The position numbers were made by a program, and so were the translations under genes. From positions 1-64,000 of the forward strand of contig JACWDZ010000002.1 of the NCBI GenBank assembly GCA_014653815.1: a stretch of DNA of 64,000 bases. Direction: 5' to 3'. This DNA comes from Pelagibacterales bacterium SAG-MED29 (GTDB lineage Bacteria > Pseudomonadota > Alphaproteobacteria > Pelagibacterales > Pelagibacteraceae). The notes beneath the pieces were generated by a model. It had not been told where the DNA came from, did not search any database, and saw only the letters and a list, made by a program, of their open reading frames with translations. Below are positions 8,575-16,749 of this stretch, piece by piece (the first letter of the stretch is position 1; each line of letters opens with the position of its first letter).

Positions 8575-9420
8575 ATGGAAATAGCAAAATCTATAGCTCC
8601 AATTGCTTTAGCAATAATCATGTTTGGTTTGGGTCTAGGATTGGCAATTGAGGACTTTAAAAGAGTTATAAAATATCCAAGAGATTTTTTTGTTGGCTTT
8701 TTATGTCAAGTTATTTTACTTCCAATAATTGCTTTAATACTAATTCATATAATTACACTTCCCCCTGAAATTGCGCTTGGTGTTATGATAATTGCTTCAG
8801 CCCCAGGTGGAGTGACCTCAAATGTATTAACCAAGTTTGCGGATGGTGATGTTGCCTTATCAGTGGGTTTAACAGCAATTGTTAGTTTGTTATGTATTAT
8901 TACCGTTCCGTTAATTGTTTTTAATTCTGCAGAATTAATTGGAATAGAAATACAAAAAGAAATATCGATGATTTCAATAGCTATTAAAATGTTTTTTGTA
9001 GTTACTATTCCAGTTTTATTTGGAATGATCGTTAGAAGATTAATGACAGAATTTATAATTTCTAAAACTTTGATAATTCAAAGATTATCTATAATTTTAT
9101 TCTTGATTGTATTTATATCTATCTGGGTGGAGGAGTGGGATAAAATAGTAAGTTTTATAGTTAGGGCAGGTCTAATAACATTTATTTTGAATATAACTAT
9201 GATTTTGGTTGGTTATTATGTTGCAAAATATTTCGCCTCAGGCATTTCTCAAAGAAAATGTATTTCACTTGAATGTGGTTTACAAAATGGAACTTTAGCT
9301 GTAGTTGTGGCCACTCAATTGTTTGATGATATATTATTTATGGTCCCTACAGCAGCCTACGCATTAATAATGTTTTGTACCTCAATTATTTTTGTTCTCA
9401 TAGTAAGAAAAATCAATTAG
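8575..9420 (+). CDS. Bile acid:sodium symporter (BASS) family transporter
   Basis: A 281-aa integral membrane protein with about nine hydrophobic helices. The motif ASAPGGVTSNVLTKFADGD (about residues 79-97) is the sodium-site signature of the BASS/SBF family, and ECGLQNGTLAVVVA (about 234-247) is the second crossover motif. Bacterial BASS members import organic anions such as pantoate, pyruvate or sulfonated compounds with sodium, which suits a marine cell. The substrate cannot be fixed from sequence. It follows the double winged-helix gene by 15 bases and is followed by tRNA-Leu. Confidence 0.87.
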   Translation: MEIAKSIAPIALAIIMFGLGLGLAIEDFKRVIKYPRDFFVGFLCQVILLPIIALILIHIITLPPEIALGVMIIASAPGGVTSNVLTKFADGDVALSVGLTAIVSLLCIITVPLIVFNSAELIGIEIQKEISMISIAIKMFFVVTIPVLFGMIVRRLMTEFIISKTLIIQRLSIILFLIVFISIWVEEWDKIVSFIVRAGLITFILNITMILVGYYVAKYFASGISQRKCISLECGLQNGTLAVVVATQLFDDILFMVPTAAYALIMFCTSIIFVLIVRKIN

Positions 9421-9436
9421 ATTATCTTAAAAAAAA

Positions 9437-9523
9437 GGGCGAATGGTGGAACTGGTAGACGCGCCGGACTCAAAATCCGGTGGTAGCAATACCTTGAGAG
9501 TTCGAGTCTCTCTTCGCCCACCA
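9437..9523 (+). tRNA. tRNA-Leu (anticodon CAA)
   Basis: An 87-base class II tRNA. The acceptor GGGCGAA pairs with TTCGCCC, discriminator A and encoded CCA follow. The anticodon stem CCGGA/TCCGG encloses loop CTCAAAA, giving anticodon CAA, which reads UUG. The long variable arm and the T arm GTTCGAGTC are present. It sits 16 bases after the BASS gene and only 8 bases before the GTG of the next CDS. Confidence 0.96.
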
Positions 9524-9531
9524 ATAAAGTT

Positions 9532-10710
9532 GTGAAAAATTTTAAAACTTATTTAACGATAACATTTCTAAGCATTTTGCTTACATTATATCTATTTGAA
9601 TGTTATTTAACCTATAATTTTACTCAGCCTGAAGTTAATAAAGTAAAGATTAAAAAAATATTTGAAAAAGAAAATAATAGAAAATATGATTCACGATCAA
9701 AACGTGAAATATTTGAAAATTTAAGTTTAATTAACAAAAATATAACTGTTACAGTTGCACCAAATAAGTTTAACGATTCAAAAAAAAATATTCATTTTTT
9801 ATCTGGTATATCAGATTCAGAAACAATTGATTGTAACGAAAATGGATATTTTTCAATTTACAGGAGTGACCGTTTCGGTTTTAATAATCCCAAAGATCAA
9901 TGGGACAGCAAAAATATAGACTACATTTTATTAGGAGACTCTTTCGCCCATGGAGCTTGTGTTAATAGACCTTATGACATTACATCCCAATTAAGAGAAC
10001 TTTCTAAAAGTAAAGCATTAAACTTAGGCTACAAAGCTAATGGACCTCTCTCGATGCTTGCAACTTTAAAAGAGTATATTCCCGAAAATGTAAAAAATGT
10101 TGTCTGGTTGTATTTTGAAGGAAATGACTTAACAGATTTAAAATTAGAATTAAATAATGTAATTTTAAAAAATTATTATTTAAATGCTAATTATCTTCAA
10201 AATTTAAGATTTAAACAGGAGCTTATTGATAAAAAAAATAAAGAAATTATCTTCAAATCTATAGATTTAGATGACAGTATTATTGATCAAGCAAATAGAA
10301 ACTCTAGGGTTAAAAATAAGATTTTAAAGTTTATTAGACTTAATGAAATAAAAAAAATGTTTACCTCAACGTATAGCAAAGATCCAAAAGTGAATTTGCC
10401 TTTTGAAGAATTCAAACAAATTTTATTTTTAGCTAAAAAATTTACTGAATCAAAAAATTCCACGTTTCATTTTGTTTATTTACCTCAATTTGAGAGATAT
10501 AAAAGCAAAGCATCAAATAATCAATATAACTTAATAAAAACAATGGTTAATGAACTAAATATAAATTTTATTGATATACATAATGGAGTTTTTTTAAAAG
10601 AGAGCGAGCCTTTGCAACTATTTCCATTTGAAATGTGGGGTCATTATAATGAAATTGGATATAAAAAAACTGCAGATTATATATATAAGAGTATAAATTC
10701 ATGGAAATAA
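9532..10710 (+). CDS. SGNH/GDSL-like hydrolase, membrane-anchored
   Basis: The start is GTG, 8 bases after tRNA-Leu, chosen because a clear N-terminal anchor (about residues 5-28) follows directly. SGNH blocks are visible: YILLGDSFAHGAC (block I, nucleophile Ser at about 136), a glycine/asparagine block YFEGNDL (about 195), and WGHYNEIGYKKTADYI near the C-terminus carrying the catalytic histidine. This resembles periplasmic SGNH proteins linked to sugar or lipid O-acylation. The 392-aa length includes poorly conserved linkers. It overlaps the following acyl-CoA ligase by 10 bases, so the two are translated together; deacylation or acyl transfer is a plausible role but unproven. Confidence 0.72.
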   Translation: MKNFKTYLTITFLSILLTLYLFECYLTYNFTQPEVNKVKIKKIFEKENNRKYDSRSKREIFENLSLINKNITVTVAPNKFNDSKKNIHFLSGISDSETIDCNENGYFSIYRSDRFGFNNPKDQWDSKNIDYILLGDSFAHGACVNRPYDITSQLRELSKSKALNLGYKANGPLSMLATLKEYIPENVKNVVWLYFEGNDLTDLKLELNNVILKNYYLNANYLQNLRFKQELIDKKNKEIIFKSIDLDDSIIDQANRNSRVKNKILKFIRLNEIKKMFTSTYSKDPKVNLPFEEFKQILFLAKKFTESKNSTFHFVYLPQFERYKSKASNNQYNLIKTMVNELNINFIDIHNGVFLKESEPLQLFPFEMWGHYNEIGYKKTADYIYKSINSWK

Positions 10711-12371
10711 ATAAATTAAATAGTCTTGTAGATTTATACTTTCGAAAAGTGGAAGAAGTTGATTTAAAAAAACCATTTTTAAAATGGCTTAATCCAAAAA
10801 ATAATCATCAATATAATTGGGAACAAGTTACGGAGAAAATCTATAAATTGTCTTATAAAATTAAAAGTTTAATTAAAGAAGGGGATAGAGTTCTTCTTTT
10901 ATCAGAAAATAGACCAGAATGGTTAATTACAGACTTAGCTATCATGAATGCAGGAGGAATAACCGTTCCAATATTTACAACTTATGCAGAAAGAGATTAT
11001 GAACATATTCTAAAAGATTGTTCTCCATCACTAATTATTGTTTCAGATAATGCCCAGTTTGAAAAGATAAATAAATTTATTGATAACAAAAAAATTATTT
11101 CTTTTGAAAAAATAAAAACTTCTTCAATTACAATTGAGAACATTTTTAATGAAGAATATAAAAAAGAAATAAATAATAAGTTAAATCGAAAATTACCTGC
11201 TTGTATAATTTATACTTCTGGAACTTCCGGAAATCCCAAAGGTGTTATTTTGAGTCATGGAGGAATTTTATCAAATTGCGAAGGTGCACTAGACCTGCTT
11301 CAGCCTTTACTAAAAAAAAAAGAACCCACTTTTTTAACTTGGCTACCTCTTTCACATTCTTATGAACATACAGTTCAGATGATACAAATTTTATTAGGCG
11401 CTAAAGTTTTCTACGCTGAAAATTTGGAAAAATTAATTTTAAATATGGGAATTGCCCAACCAACAATCATGACAGCTGTTCCAAGATTCTATCAAAATCT
11501 TTTTACAAAAATAAATATGAATTTTGAAAAACAAAAAGGTTTAAAAAAATGGTTAATTAATAAAACACTTACGTTAGGAAAAAAAATGTTAAATAAAGAT
11601 GAAATGACATTTTTTGAAAAAATACAAAATTTTATCTGTCAGCTTTTTGTCAGAAAAAAAATCCAAAATCAATTTGGTGGAAATTTACAAGCTTTCATAT
11701 CAGGTGGAGGTGCGTTAGATCAAAATGTTGGTGAATTTTTAAACGCTATAGGTCTTCCAACTTTACAAGGTTATGGCCTGACAGAAACCTCGCCGGTAGT
11801 TAGTTGCAACTTACCAAATCTTGTAAAAGTAGATACAGTAGGACCTCCATTTAGAACCAATGAAGTTCGGATCGCTTCTGATGGTGAAATTCTTATTAGA
11901 GGTGAAAATGTAATGTTAGGATATTGGAATCAAAAAGAGGCCACTCAAGAAGTTTTAAAAAATGGCTGGTTACATACTGGTGATATTGGAGTTATAGATA
12001 ACAATGGTAACTTGAAAATCACTGATAGAAAAAAAGATATTATAGTAAATTTAGGTGGAGATAATATTTCTCCAAGTAAAATTGAAAACATTTTATGCTT
12101 GAATGAATTAATCAAACAATCTTTTGTTTATGGCGATAAAAAAAACTATTTAGTTGCAATAATTGTTACAGAAAAATTAATTAATAAAGAAAAAATTAAA
12201 AAGATATTAGATGACACCAATAAAAACTTAACTTTAGTCGAGAAAGTTAAAAAATTTCTCTTAATTCATGAAGAATTTACAATTAATAATGGAATGTTAA
12301 CGCCAACATTAAAGTTAAAAAGAAAAGAAATAATCAAAAATTATAAACAACAATTAGAAAATCTTTATTAA
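10701..12371 (+). CDS. AMP-forming long-chain acyl-CoA ligase family protein
   Basis: A 556-aa adenylate-forming enzyme. The P-loop-like motif is IIYTSGTSGNPKGVILSHGG (about 168-187), then GYGLTETSP (about 354-362), the TGDIG hinge aspartate region (about 424) and TDRKKDIIVNLGG (about 437-449), which ends in the lysine-poor C-terminal lid. The overall build matches the long-chain FadD15/bubblegum-type group that activates fatty acids for lipid synthesis or beta-oxidation. It overlaps the SGNH gene by 10 bases. The acyl chain preferred is not determinable here. Confidence 0.85.
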   Translation: MEINKLNSLVDLYFRKVEEVDLKKPFLKWLNPKNNHQYNWEQVTEKIYKLSYKIKSLIKEGDRVLLLSENRPEWLITDLAIMNAGGITVPIFTTYAERDYEHILKDCSPSLIIVSDNAQFEKINKFIDNKKIISFEKIKTSSITIENIFNEEYKKEINNKLNRKLPACIIYTSGTSGNPKGVILSHGGILSNCEGALDLLQPLLKKKEPTFLTWLPLSHSYEHTVQMIQILLGAKVFYAENLEKLILNMGIAQPTIMTAVPRFYQNLFTKINMNFEKQKGLKKWLINKTLTLGKKMLNKDEMTFFEKIQNFICQLFVRKKIQNQFGGNLQAFISGGGALDQNVGEFLNAIGLPTLQGYGLTETSPVVSCNLPNLVKVDTVGPPFRTNEVRIASDGEILIRGENVMLGYWNQKEATQEVLKNGWLHTGDIGVIDNNGNLKITDRKKDIIVNLGGDNISPSKIENILCLNELIKQSFVYGDKKNYLVAIIVTEKLINKEKIKKILDDTNKNLTLVEKVKKFLLIHEEFTINNGMLTPTLKLKRKEIIKNYKQQLENLY

Positions 12372-12503
12372 AAATTAAATAAATTCTTTGTCTAATTGCT
12401 TAAAAAAACATTGATATTACTAACTTTTTTAAAAATTTATAAAAAAATTAAAAATTAGATAAAATTTTTAATTTTGAATAAAAAATTAGAAATTATTTAA
12501 CAA

Positions 12504-12531
12504 TTGACATGAATCTTAAATTAATTAATGT
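12504..12531 (+). promoter_or_regulatory. Candidate sigma-70 promoter for the basic microprotein
   Basis: A perfect TTGACA at 12504-12509 is followed after 16 bases by TAATGT (12526-12531), a weak -10 match. This would start transcription about 45 bases before the microprotein ATG. The -35 stands out in this AT-rich stretch; the -10 is uncertain. Confidence 0.42.
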
Positions 12532-12571
12532 TTAAATTAACAAACGAATCATTAAGATTTGTTTAAAACAA

Positions 12572-12576
12572 GGGAG
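12572..12576 (+). promoter_or_regulatory. Strong Shine-Dalgarno of the 24-codon gene
   Basis: GGGAG lies 6 bases before the ATG at 12583, within AAGGGAGAATAAG. Most genes here lack a recognisable ribosome binding site, so this one supports real and possibly high translation of the tiny ORF. Confidence 0.65.
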
Positions 12577-12582
12577 AATAAG

Positions 12583-12657
12583 ATGGCTAAACGTAGAAGA
12601 AAAAAAGCTAAAAAAGCTAAAAAAGCTAAAAAAAGAAGAAGAAGAAGAAGAAGATAA
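12583..12657 (+). CDS. Polycationic microprotein, 24 aa (Lys/Arg/Ala)
   Basis: A 24-codon ORF missing from the ORF track. After MAK comes RRR, then a KKA-type repeat encoded by three GCTAAAAAA units, then seven Arg all encoded by AGA. Nineteen of 24 residues are Lys or Arg and four are Ala. It has a candidate TTGACA promoter, a clear GGGAG ribosome binding site 6 bases upstream and a strong intrinsic terminator 15 bases after the stop, so it looks like a complete one-gene transcription unit. Possible roles are nucleic-acid compaction (protamine or histone H1-tail-like) or a small ribosome-associated protein; the AURKAIP1/COX24 (mS38) type is similarly short and basic. No function is established by sequence alone. 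Confidence 0.66.
   Translation: MAKRRRKKAKKAKKAKKRRRRRRR
12607..12654 (+). repeat. In-frame tandem repeats (GCTAAAAAA)x3 and (AGA)x7
   Basis: Three copies of the 9-base unit GCTAAAAAA (12607-12633) run straight into seven AGA triplets (12634-12654). Both unit lengths are multiples of three, so copy-number change would alter the microprotein length without breaking the frame. Confidence 0.85.
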
Positions 12658-12671
12658 TTTCGCTTTTTTAT

Positions 12672-12713
12672 AAACGCCCTTTTTAATTATTTATTTAAAA
12701 AGGGCGTTTTTTT
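12672..12713 (+). terminator. Strong rho-independent terminator
   Basis: AAACGCCCTTTTTAA (12672-12686) and TTAAAAAGGGCGTTT (12695-12709) form a 15-bp stem with an 8-base loop, and seven T follow from 12707. It terminates the microprotein transcript. It also sits just past the carD stop on the other strand, where the flanking bases are T-poorer, so it may work in both directions. Confidence 0.9.
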
Positions 12714-13386
12714 ATTCTGTGCTCTCTAAAGCTGTTGTTCTGCCGAGAGCTTTATCCATTTTTTTTTGAACATCTTCAGGACTAACTTTTAACACCGCTT
12801 CAAACTCTGATTTTAATCTTTCGTATGCTTTTTCAAACAGTTGTCTTTCAGAATAAGATTGGTCAGCAATAATGTCTGTATTCTTATTTAAGTCTTTCAC
12901 AACTTCAGCCAATTCATAGATTTTACCAGAATTAATTTTTTGATCATATTCTTGTGCACGTCTACTCCACATAGTTCTTTTAATTTTAGGTTTAGTTTTT
13001 AAAATAGAGACACATTTATTAATTTGATTAATAGAAGATATATGTCTTAATTTAGATTGTTGATTAATAGGCACAGTTAAAGTGAGTTTTTCTTTTTCAA
13101 TAAAAATTTTATAGAACTGAACTTCTGTCTCAGCAATTTTAGCTTTCTCGATCGCTATAATTTTTCCTACTCCATGTTTTGGATAAACAACAGAATCTTT
13201 GAGATTATAAGCACGTTTTTCGGTTGGTTGTTTTTTGATTTTTTTTATTTCTGGCTTTTCGTCGGAACTGAGATTTGTTGCTTTTTTATCAGCAACTTTG
13301 AGTTTTAATTCAGCTTTGATTTTAGTTTTTTTAATTTTTGTTTTTTTCCTAATTTTGGTTTTTTTAGTTTCTTTCTTTTTTGGCAT
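12712..13386 (-). CDS. carD: CarD/CdnL family transcriptional regulator
   Basis: CarD-type proteins bind RNA polymerase beta subunit and stabilise open promoter complexes, notably at rRNA promoters. The first 65 residues are extremely Lys-rich and low in complexity. The RNAP-interaction domain starts at about 61 with LKDSVVYPKHGVGKIIAIEK, and the helical DNA-binding C-terminal part includes MWSRRAQEYDQKINSGKIYELAEVVKDL. The 224-aa length is larger than minimal CdnL because of the basic N-terminal extension, which could add nonspecific DNA binding. It is the last gene of the operon with the helicase, TerB-like protein and ferredoxin. Confidence 0.9.
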   Translation of the reverse strand: MPKKKETKKTKIRKKTKIKKTKIKAELKLKVADKKATNLSSDEKPEIKKIKKQPTEKRAYNLKDSVVYPKHGVGKIIAIEKAKIAETEVQFYKIFIEKEKLTLTVPINQQSKLRHISSINQINKCVSILKTKPKIKRTMWSRRAQEYDQKINSGKIYELAEVVKDLNKNTDIIADQSYSERQLFEKAYERLKSEFEAVLKVSPEDVQKKMDKALGRTTALESTE

Positions 13387-13388
13387 AT

Positions 13389-13733
13389 TTATTTTTTTCC
13401 AGGTTTTTCTGAAAAGTATTTTTCATACTTATTTTTGATATGTTTAAATTTTTCGTGTTCTTTCATCGGCTCTTTTTTTTTGGAAATATTAGGCCATATT
13501 GCAGAAAAGTTTTTATTAATCAATAACCATTTATCCATATCTTCTACACTTTCATCAGTATCTGCTTTTATAGCATCTATTGGACATTCAGGCTCACAGA
13601 CCCCGCAGTCTATACATTCATCTGGGTGGATTACCAGAAAGTTCTCTCCTTCATAAAAACAATCTACAGGGCAAACTTCGACACAGTCAGTGAGTTTACA
13701 TTTTATACATTCATCTTTTACAATATATGTCAT
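13389..13733 (-). CDS. fdxA: 7Fe-8S type ferredoxin FdxA
   Basis: A 114-aa ferredoxin. The N-terminal part [21 protein letters not shown] has the cysteine spacing of a cluster pair, and [16 protein letters not shown] holds the CxxCxxCxxxCP 4Fe-4S motif. The arrangement and the long C-terminal tail match FdxA of Azotobacter and of alphaproteobacterial carD operons (one 3Fe-4S and one 4Fe-4S cluster). Its ATG overlaps the upstream TerB-like gene by 4 bases, and carD follows 2 bases later. Its electron partner is unknown. Confidence 0.93.
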   Translation of the reverse strand: MTYIVKDECIKCKLTDCVEVCPVDCFYEGENFLVIHPDECIDCGVCEPECPIDAIKADTDESVEDMDKWLLINKNFSAIWPNISKKKEPMKEHEKFKHIKNKYEKYFSEKPGKK

Positions 13734-14119
13734 TTAGCATCTAACAATCTTAGTTTTATTTCTGCAGACATTTTATCTGGAAAATAAATCAAACCACAAA
13801 TTCTTCTCATTAAATTTGACTCATATTGATCAATTGTATTATCAGATATAATTACTTTCCATAAGTGCTCAATAATGTCCGACTTTATTTCCATAGTATT
13901 TTTCTTAATTATATTAGTAAAATTTAATAATTGATTTGAATTTTTTTCAATTTCTTCTGCTTTTTTTAAGATTTCGTCATCATTTTTGTCTTTTATGTAA
14001 GATTTAATAAATTGTTTTATAAGTTCTTTTTCATGCTCAGAGTATTGTTCATCAATTTTTGCGGCATTAATTAGCAATGCTGTAATTCCTATTATGCTTT
14101 TTTCATCTAATGTTTTCAT
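13730..14119 (-). CDS. TerB-like (tellurite-resistance B family) protein
   Basis: A 129-aa all-helical cytoplasmic protein. The pattern [25 protein letters not shown] near the start and [26 protein letters not shown] near the end repeats the TerB motif of an acidic DG-type loop between helices (here [10 protein letters not shown] and TIDQYESNL). Tellurite resistance need not be its role, since most chromosomal TerB proteins are of unknown function. It lies between the helicase (adjacent, no gap) and fdxA (4-base overlap), where many alphaproteobacteria instead carry an S4 RNA-binding protein. Confidence 0.75.
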   Translation of the reverse strand: MKTLDEKSIIGITALLINAAKIDEQYSEHEKELIKQFIKSYIKDKNDDEILKKAEEIEKNSNQLLNFTNIIKKNTMEIKSDIIEHLWKVIISDNTIDQYESNLMRRICGLIYFPDKMSAEIKLRLLDAK

Positions 14120-16588
14120 TTATTTAATGTTTAAAGATAAAAGCTTTTTAAATGGGTTATCTTTTTTGTCAAATTTAATAAATCTCTCTGTTTTTTTCTT
14201 TCTTTCTCCTTTAAAAATATAAGTATCTTCAGCTTTGTCTTTTTTATAATTCATATAAGTCATTAATTTATAAAAATTTTCTTTTGTACAACCAAGTAAA
14301 TTCATCATTTCGGAGTTAATTTTGAATTTACGATCCTTACTGTTATCTAATATTTTAATAAATAATTTTTCTAGAATATCAATCCTAACAAAATAATCTT
14401 GAAATTTTTCAAAACCACACAGTAAAAGAAAATTCTTTTCATAATTTTTATTATTAATAAAATTTAACCCAGATTTAGGTATTTCATGTTTTTTCGTAAG
14501 ATTATAAAATATTTTCCATAGTGATATCCTAAACTCTACAGCTTTAGGTTTTAACATTTTAGGTAAATAAACATGATATCTCCCAATTTTAATACCCATT
14601 CCCCATAATTTCTTTCTTTCTTCAGTTGGAATTAATTTTACTATATTATCTATTTCGCTTCTTTTTATTACACCATTTTTTTCATACAATTGAAATACTA
14701 AAGCTCTTAAATACTGATTATCTTTTCTTTGTTTTGTTAAGTTAATTAGATCTCCCAAGATTTCATTAATATAGTTACTAAACCATTTTTTTAGAAATTC
14801 TTCTAATTTAAGTTTTGTCTCTAATTCTATTGATTCGTCAGCAATAATTTCAATTTCAGGGCTTAGGTAATTATTACCTTTTTTAAGTCTTCCAACAGGA
14901 TTGCCTTTCCAAATAATTTTGCTGTTTGGATCAATAGATATTTCTTGATTTTCAATAATTTTATCGACTCTTTTATTTAATTCTTCTTTCACTCCTTTTC
15001 GAGCAGCTTTTTTAATAGATTTTATATCTGTGTCTAAAGTTTTGGATGTAAGTTCGATCATAAATTTTAGACCCTTTAATTCTCCAATTAACTGACCATC
15101 AATATATATTTTATTTTCTTCATTGATTTCAGTTTTCAAAATTAAATCCTGTTTTAAGCTTCGAGATAAGATGCTAATTTTTTTGTCAATAAAACTCTTA
15201 GTAAGTTCTTCGTGCAATTTATCAGATAATTTATCTTCAATATTTTTAGTTAATTGAACCCAATAATCAGAATTTTCAACCCAATTTTTTTTATTAGCTA
15301 CGTACGACCACGTTCTAACATTTGAAAGTCTATGAGATAAAAGATCAACATTACCATGATCCTTTTCAAGACCTTTTAATTGTTCCTTCATAAAATTGCT
15401 TGGAATTTTTTTCTTACGGGTTGATAAAAACTGAAATACTTTATCGATAATATTTATATGTTGTCCGTAAGCTTTTTTTTCAAAATCAGGAATCTGACAG
15501 CACTCCCAAAGCAGTTCAAGATTTTTATGATATATAATATTATTTGCTCCTTTTTTTAAAAAATGCCTTAGTACGCTTTCATCAAGAGAGTCGTTTGTTC
15601 TCAAAAGATTTTTCTTATTAGGTTTTTGTTCAAGTGACTCTATTAGTTTGTTTGGGTTTTCAAATTCTAATTTAGAATTTCTCCAATAAATCATTTTAGT
15701 TTCTGGTAAATGATGTTTTTCAATATTTTCAATTTCATCTGAATTCATGTTTTCACAATCTCCAGTTGTTCCAAAACCTCCATCATTTTTGTACCTTCCG
15801 GCTCGTCCTGCTATTTGTGACATTTCTATTAAGTTAAGTCTTCTAGTTTTCTTTCCATCAAATTTTTTTAGATTTGAAAAATAAATTTCGTTTAAATCCA
15901 TATTTAAACCCATGCCGATCGCGTCTGTAGCAATTAAATAATCAACGTCTCCTGATTGATAAAGACCTACTTGGGAATTTCTTGTTTTAGGACTTAAAGA
16001 TCCCATAATAACAGCAGCCCCACCTTTTTGTCTACGAACTAATTCAGCGATTGCATAAACTTCCTCTATAGAAAATGCAATAATAGCTACTTTTCTTTCT
16101 AATCTAGAAATTTTTTTGTAACCAGCGTAACTTAATTTAGAGAATCTTTCTTTTTTCTCAAATTCAACATTTTTAATTAAATCATCTATTATACTTGCCA
16201 TCACTTGAGAACCAAGAAACATTGTTAGCATTTGGCCTCTTGCATGTATCAATCTCTCAGTAAAAATATGACCTCTTTCACGGTCAGCACACATTTGGAT
16301 TTCATCAATTGCAATGAAGTCCACCTCTTTATCTTTTGGCATAGACTCAACAGTGCAAATAAAGTAGTCAGCAGTGCTTGGAATGATTTTTTCTTCCCCT
16401 GTGATTAAAGCAACTTTTTCTAAACCAACTTTTTGCACGCAAGTATCATAAACTTCACGAGCTAAAAGTCTTAAAGGCAAACCGAATATACCAGAGTTGA
16501 ACTGAAGCATTTTTTCTATTGCCACGTAAGTTTTACCGGTATTGGTTGGTCCTAATAGAGCAACAATTTTTTGAGAGTGATTTTCCAT
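14120..16588 (-). CDS. SUV3-like ATP-dependent RNA helicase
   Basis: An 822-aa superfamily 2 helicase. Walker A GPTNTGKTY is at 13-21 and the Walker B variant DEIQM at 95-99, with SLSPKTR and the arginine-finger motif QIAGRAGRY (about 262-270) in the second RecA domain. DEIQ together with this motif VI is diagnostic of the SUV3 group, which in mitochondria partners polynucleotide phosphorylase in RNA decay. The C-terminal 400 residues are alphaproteobacteria-specific, Lys-rich and not assignable to known domains by eye. It is the first gene of the TerB-like/fdxA/carD operon. A role in RNA turnover is inferred from the family. Confidence 0.87.
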   Translation of the reverse strand: MENHSQKIVALLGPTNTGKTYVAIEKMLQFNSGIFGLPLRLLAREVYDTCVQKVGLEKVALITGEEKIIPSTADYFICTVESMPKDKEVDFIAIDEIQMCADRERGHIFTERLIHARGQMLTMFLGSQVMASIIDDLIKNVEFEKKERFSKLSYAGYKKISRLERKVAIIAFSIEEVYAIAELVRRQKGGAAVIMGSLSPKTRNSQVGLYQSGDVDYLIATDAIGMGLNMDLNEIYFSNLKKFDGKKTRRLNLIEMSQIAGRAGRYKNDGGFGTTGDCENMNSDEIENIEKHHLPETKMIYWRNSKLEFENPNKLIESLEQKPNKKNLLRTNDSLDESVLRHFLKKGANNIIYHKNLELLWECCQIPDFEKKAYGQHINIIDKVFQFLSTRKKKIPSNFMKEQLKGLEKDHGNVDLLSHRLSNVRTWSYVANKKNWVENSDYWVQLTKNIEDKLSDKLHEELTKSFIDKKISILSRSLKQDLILKTEINEENKIYIDGQLIGELKGLKFMIELTSKTLDTDIKSIKKAARKGVKEELNKRVDKIIENQEISIDPNSKIIWKGNPVGRLKKGNNYLSPEIEIIADESIELETKLKLEEFLKKWFSNYINEILGDLINLTKQRKDNQYLRALVFQLYEKNGVIKRSEIDNIVKLIPTEERKKLWGMGIKIGRYHVYLPKMLKPKAVEFRISLWKIFYNLTKKHEIPKSGLNFINNKNYEKNFLLLCGFEKFQDYFVRIDILEKLFIKILDNSKDRKFKINSEMMNLLGCTKENFYKLMTYMNYKKDKAEDTYIFKGERKKKTERFIKFDKKDNPFKKLLSLNIK

Positions 16589-16700
16589 TCTTGTGTTAGG
16601 TAAATTTTTTTATACTATATATAGATCGTTGTTGAGAACAAAATAAGATTAAAACATGACCGAATCAATTTGTCAAATGTTCTAATTTCCAAGATTTGAA

Positions 16701-16749
16701 TTGACTTAAAACCCTTAGTCCCCGTAAGGTCAGAAATAGCTTTTGTCAA
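16701..16749 (+). promoter_or_regulatory. Candidate structured leader RNA before the aminotransferase
   Basis: TTGAC (16701-16705) pairs with GTCAA (16745-16749), extended after a TT bulge by AAAA/TTTT (16708-16711 with 16741-16744). Inside, CCTTA/TAAGG (16713-16717 with 16725-16729) closes a 7-base GTCCCCG loop. The 3' strand ends 9 bases before the ATG, close enough to affect ribosome access. No T tract follows, so it is not a terminator. I could not match it to a known riboswitch class. The 170-base gap upstream also holds a 9-codon ORF at about 16656. Confidence 0.45.

Larger units (their letters stand above)
12372..12582. other. Very AT-rich intergenic region with promoter
   Basis: About 210 bases almost entirely A and T, with no ORF worth calling. 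The first 120 bases are homopolymer-rich and hold no clear hairpin-plus-T-tract terminator for the ligase gene. The last 80 bases hold a consensus-like -35 box and the ribosome binding site of the 24-codon gene. Nothing else is evident. Confidence 0.6.

Noticed and set aside
16701-16749. Leader considered as a SAM-II/SAM-V or preQ1 riboswitch
   Set aside because: I could not align the conserved core and pseudoknot of those classes, so only a generic structured leader is claimed.
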